Source: Alistipes sp. | Lineage (GTDB): Bacteria > Bacteroidota > Bacteroidia > Bacteroidales > Rikenellaceae | Reading direction: 5' to 3' | NCBI GenBank assembly: GCA_029051915.1 | Contig: JAIDKM010000360.1 | Location: forward strand, 1 to 7,546 | DNA length: 7,546 bases | Part shown: piece after piece, positions 6,751-7,546 of the stretch | How the letters are laid out: each line of letters starts with the position of its first letter | Position numbering within the stretch: position 1 is the stretch's first letter | Position numbers and translations under genes: made by a program | The notes under the pieces: model-generated | Seen by the model: the letters and a program-made list of their open reading frames with translations, nothing else | Told to the model about the DNA's origin: nothing | Databases searched by the model: none

Positions 6751-7458
6751 TTATTCGGCCGCCCGATCCGCCGCCCGCTGCCAGAAACTGCGGTTGTTGC
6801 GCAGCAGCGCCGGCGTCGTTTTGTTGTCGACTGTGGCGCCGGTCGTCGCCCGGAACTCCAGCCGGTCGGTCGCGTCGAGCGTAACGCGGGCCTTGTTCTG
6901 GGCATTCACGCGAGCCGCCATGCAGGTCATGCCGGCGGCGTCGACCTGCCCCGTCGAAGCCTCGAGCGTCAGATAACGCACCTGCCCGGTCAACGTGGCC
7001 CGGCTCTCGCCCGAAAGCTCCATCGCCAGATCCTGCACGTCGAGCTCGGCCTCGAAGCTCGAACGGGCTCCGACCGTCAGGTCGAACAGGCAAGCGGAGA
7101 GCACGCCGTCGACGGTAGCCGTCGCATCGGTCAGCGTCAAGGCCCGCAGCGCATGGTAACGCACCGTAACGGAAGTCTGCCGCGGCCGATGCAGGTCGAC
7201 CCGCTCGCGGATGCGGAGCGTTCCCTCGCGCACCTCGGCACGGAACTTCGTGTCGTCGTCGCCCTTCGTATCATAGAGAATCGAGGGCGCCTGGCCGGCA
7301 GGCACCTGTTCGAAACGGATCTCCACGGCCGCGTCGACCTCCACCCGGTCAAAAGGCGTGAGCCACTGGCTGCGGCCGGTACCGGCCGCAGAGTCCTCCT
7401 GCGCCTGGCCGGCCAAAGCCAAAAGAAGCGCCGCAGCGCTCAGAATCGTTCGTTTCAT
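6751..7458 (-). CDS. Secreted DUF2807 (GIN-domain) protein
   Basis: This is a 235-aa exported protein of unknown function, placed in the DUF2807/GIN-domain family (often labelled putative auto-transporter adhesin head domain). The N-terminus has KR, then a hydrophobic stretch (TILSAAALLLALAG) and a likely signal-peptidase I site after A19 (GQA/QED). There is no lipobox cysteine, so it should be periplasmic or surface-exposed but not a lipoprotein. From about 36 (FDRVEVDAAVEIRFEQ) it follows the family pattern, with short alternating beta-strands rich in T, V, A, D and G that fit a beta-helix. It has two cysteines, C123 and C179, which could pair after export. The tail from about 217 is polar and helical. 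The start follows no Shine-Dalgarno sequence, as is usual in this phylum. It is the first gene of a leftward pair with the nuclease gene; both share one frame, separated by the stop plus two codons. No biochemical role is known to me. Confidence 0.85.
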   Translation of the reverse strand: MKRTILSAAALLLALAGQAQEDSAAGTGRSQWLTPFDRVEVDAAVEIRFEQVPAGQAPSILYDTKGDDDTKFRAEVREGTLRIRERVDLHRPRQTSVTVRYHALRALTLTDATATVDGVLSACLFDLTVGARSSFEAELDVQDLAMELSGESRATLTGQVRYLTLEASTGQVDAAGMTCMAARVNAQNKARVTLDATDRLEFRATTGATVDNKTTPALLRNNRSFWQRAADRAAE

Positions 7459-7512
7459 CGGATCGGAATCGGTTTACGGTGGCTAATTTACGAAGTTTAT
7501 GGCAAAAATCTG

Positions 7513-7543
7513 TTTGCCGTGCGGGAGTTGTTTCGTACTTTTA
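7513..7543 (+). promoter_or_regulatory. Possible Bacteroidetes promoter firing rightward out of the window
   Basis: TTTG at 7513-7516 and TACTTTTA at 7536-7543 are separated by 19 nt. They match the -33 and -7 consensus elements with one mismatch in the -7 element (A for the final G). A gene starting just past 7546 on the plus strand would be divergent from the DUF2807 gene. On the minus strand of 7459-7546 I see only an incomplete -7 (TAAATTAG at 7490-7483) with no -33 at the proper spacing, so the DUF2807 promoter is not firmly placed. Confidence 0.3.
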
Positions 7544-7546
7544 ACT

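Noticed and set aside
6751..7458. DUF2807 gene as a lipoprotein or true autotransporter adhesin
   Set aside because: There is no lipobox cysteine after the signal peptide and no C-terminal beta-barrel; the adhesin label is only a family name.
1..7546. Mobile element, phage, defence island or CRISPR content
   Set aside because: I see no transposase, integrase, repeat array, attachment-type repeats or shift in base composition. The AddB-like protein is most simply a chromosomal repair gene.

Overview
The window looks like chromosomal housekeeping DNA from a GC-rich member of the Bacteroidota, with Alistipes/Rikenellaceae as the best guess. The reasons are a GC-rich coding region, two sites matching the Bacteroidetes promoter form TTTG-N19-21-TAnnTTTG, start codons without good Shine-Dalgarno sequences, and protein families typical of the phylum (paired membrane-anchored M23 peptidases, a DUF2807 secreted protein, a short AddB-like nuclease). 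The genus is an inference from style, not from a marker match.

Layout: (1) 1-1030, leftward: the first 343 codons of alaS, cut by the left edge. (2) 1031-1131: a compact divergent promoter region whose two -7 elements lie 12 bp apart on opposite strands. (3) 1132-3710, rightward: a tight three-gene cluster of two paralogous, single-pass, LytM-type (M23) peptidoglycan peptidases followed by a HAD-family phosphatase-like protein, with gaps of 4 and 16 nt. (4) 3711-3894: a pyrimidine-rich spacer ending in a strong bidirectional hairpin terminator. (5) 3895-7458, leftward: a secreted DUF2807 protein followed after 6 nt by an AddB-like PD-(D/E)XK nuclease. (6) 7459-7546: an upstream gap with a possible promoter firing rightward out of the window.

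Functionally there are three units: translation (alaS), cell-wall remodelling (the two M23 enzymes, perhaps with the HAD protein), and a leftward pair that joins an envelope/secreted protein to a recombination-repair nuclease. I see no mobile element, CRISPR array, tRNA, rRNA or phage gene. Coding occupies about 95% of the window and no gene-free stretch exceeds 300 bases. I do not find an obviously new system. The points most worth a second look are the superimposed divergent promoters, the cysteine pair flanking a metal ligand in the first M23 enzyme, and the pairing of DUF2807 with the nuclease gene.
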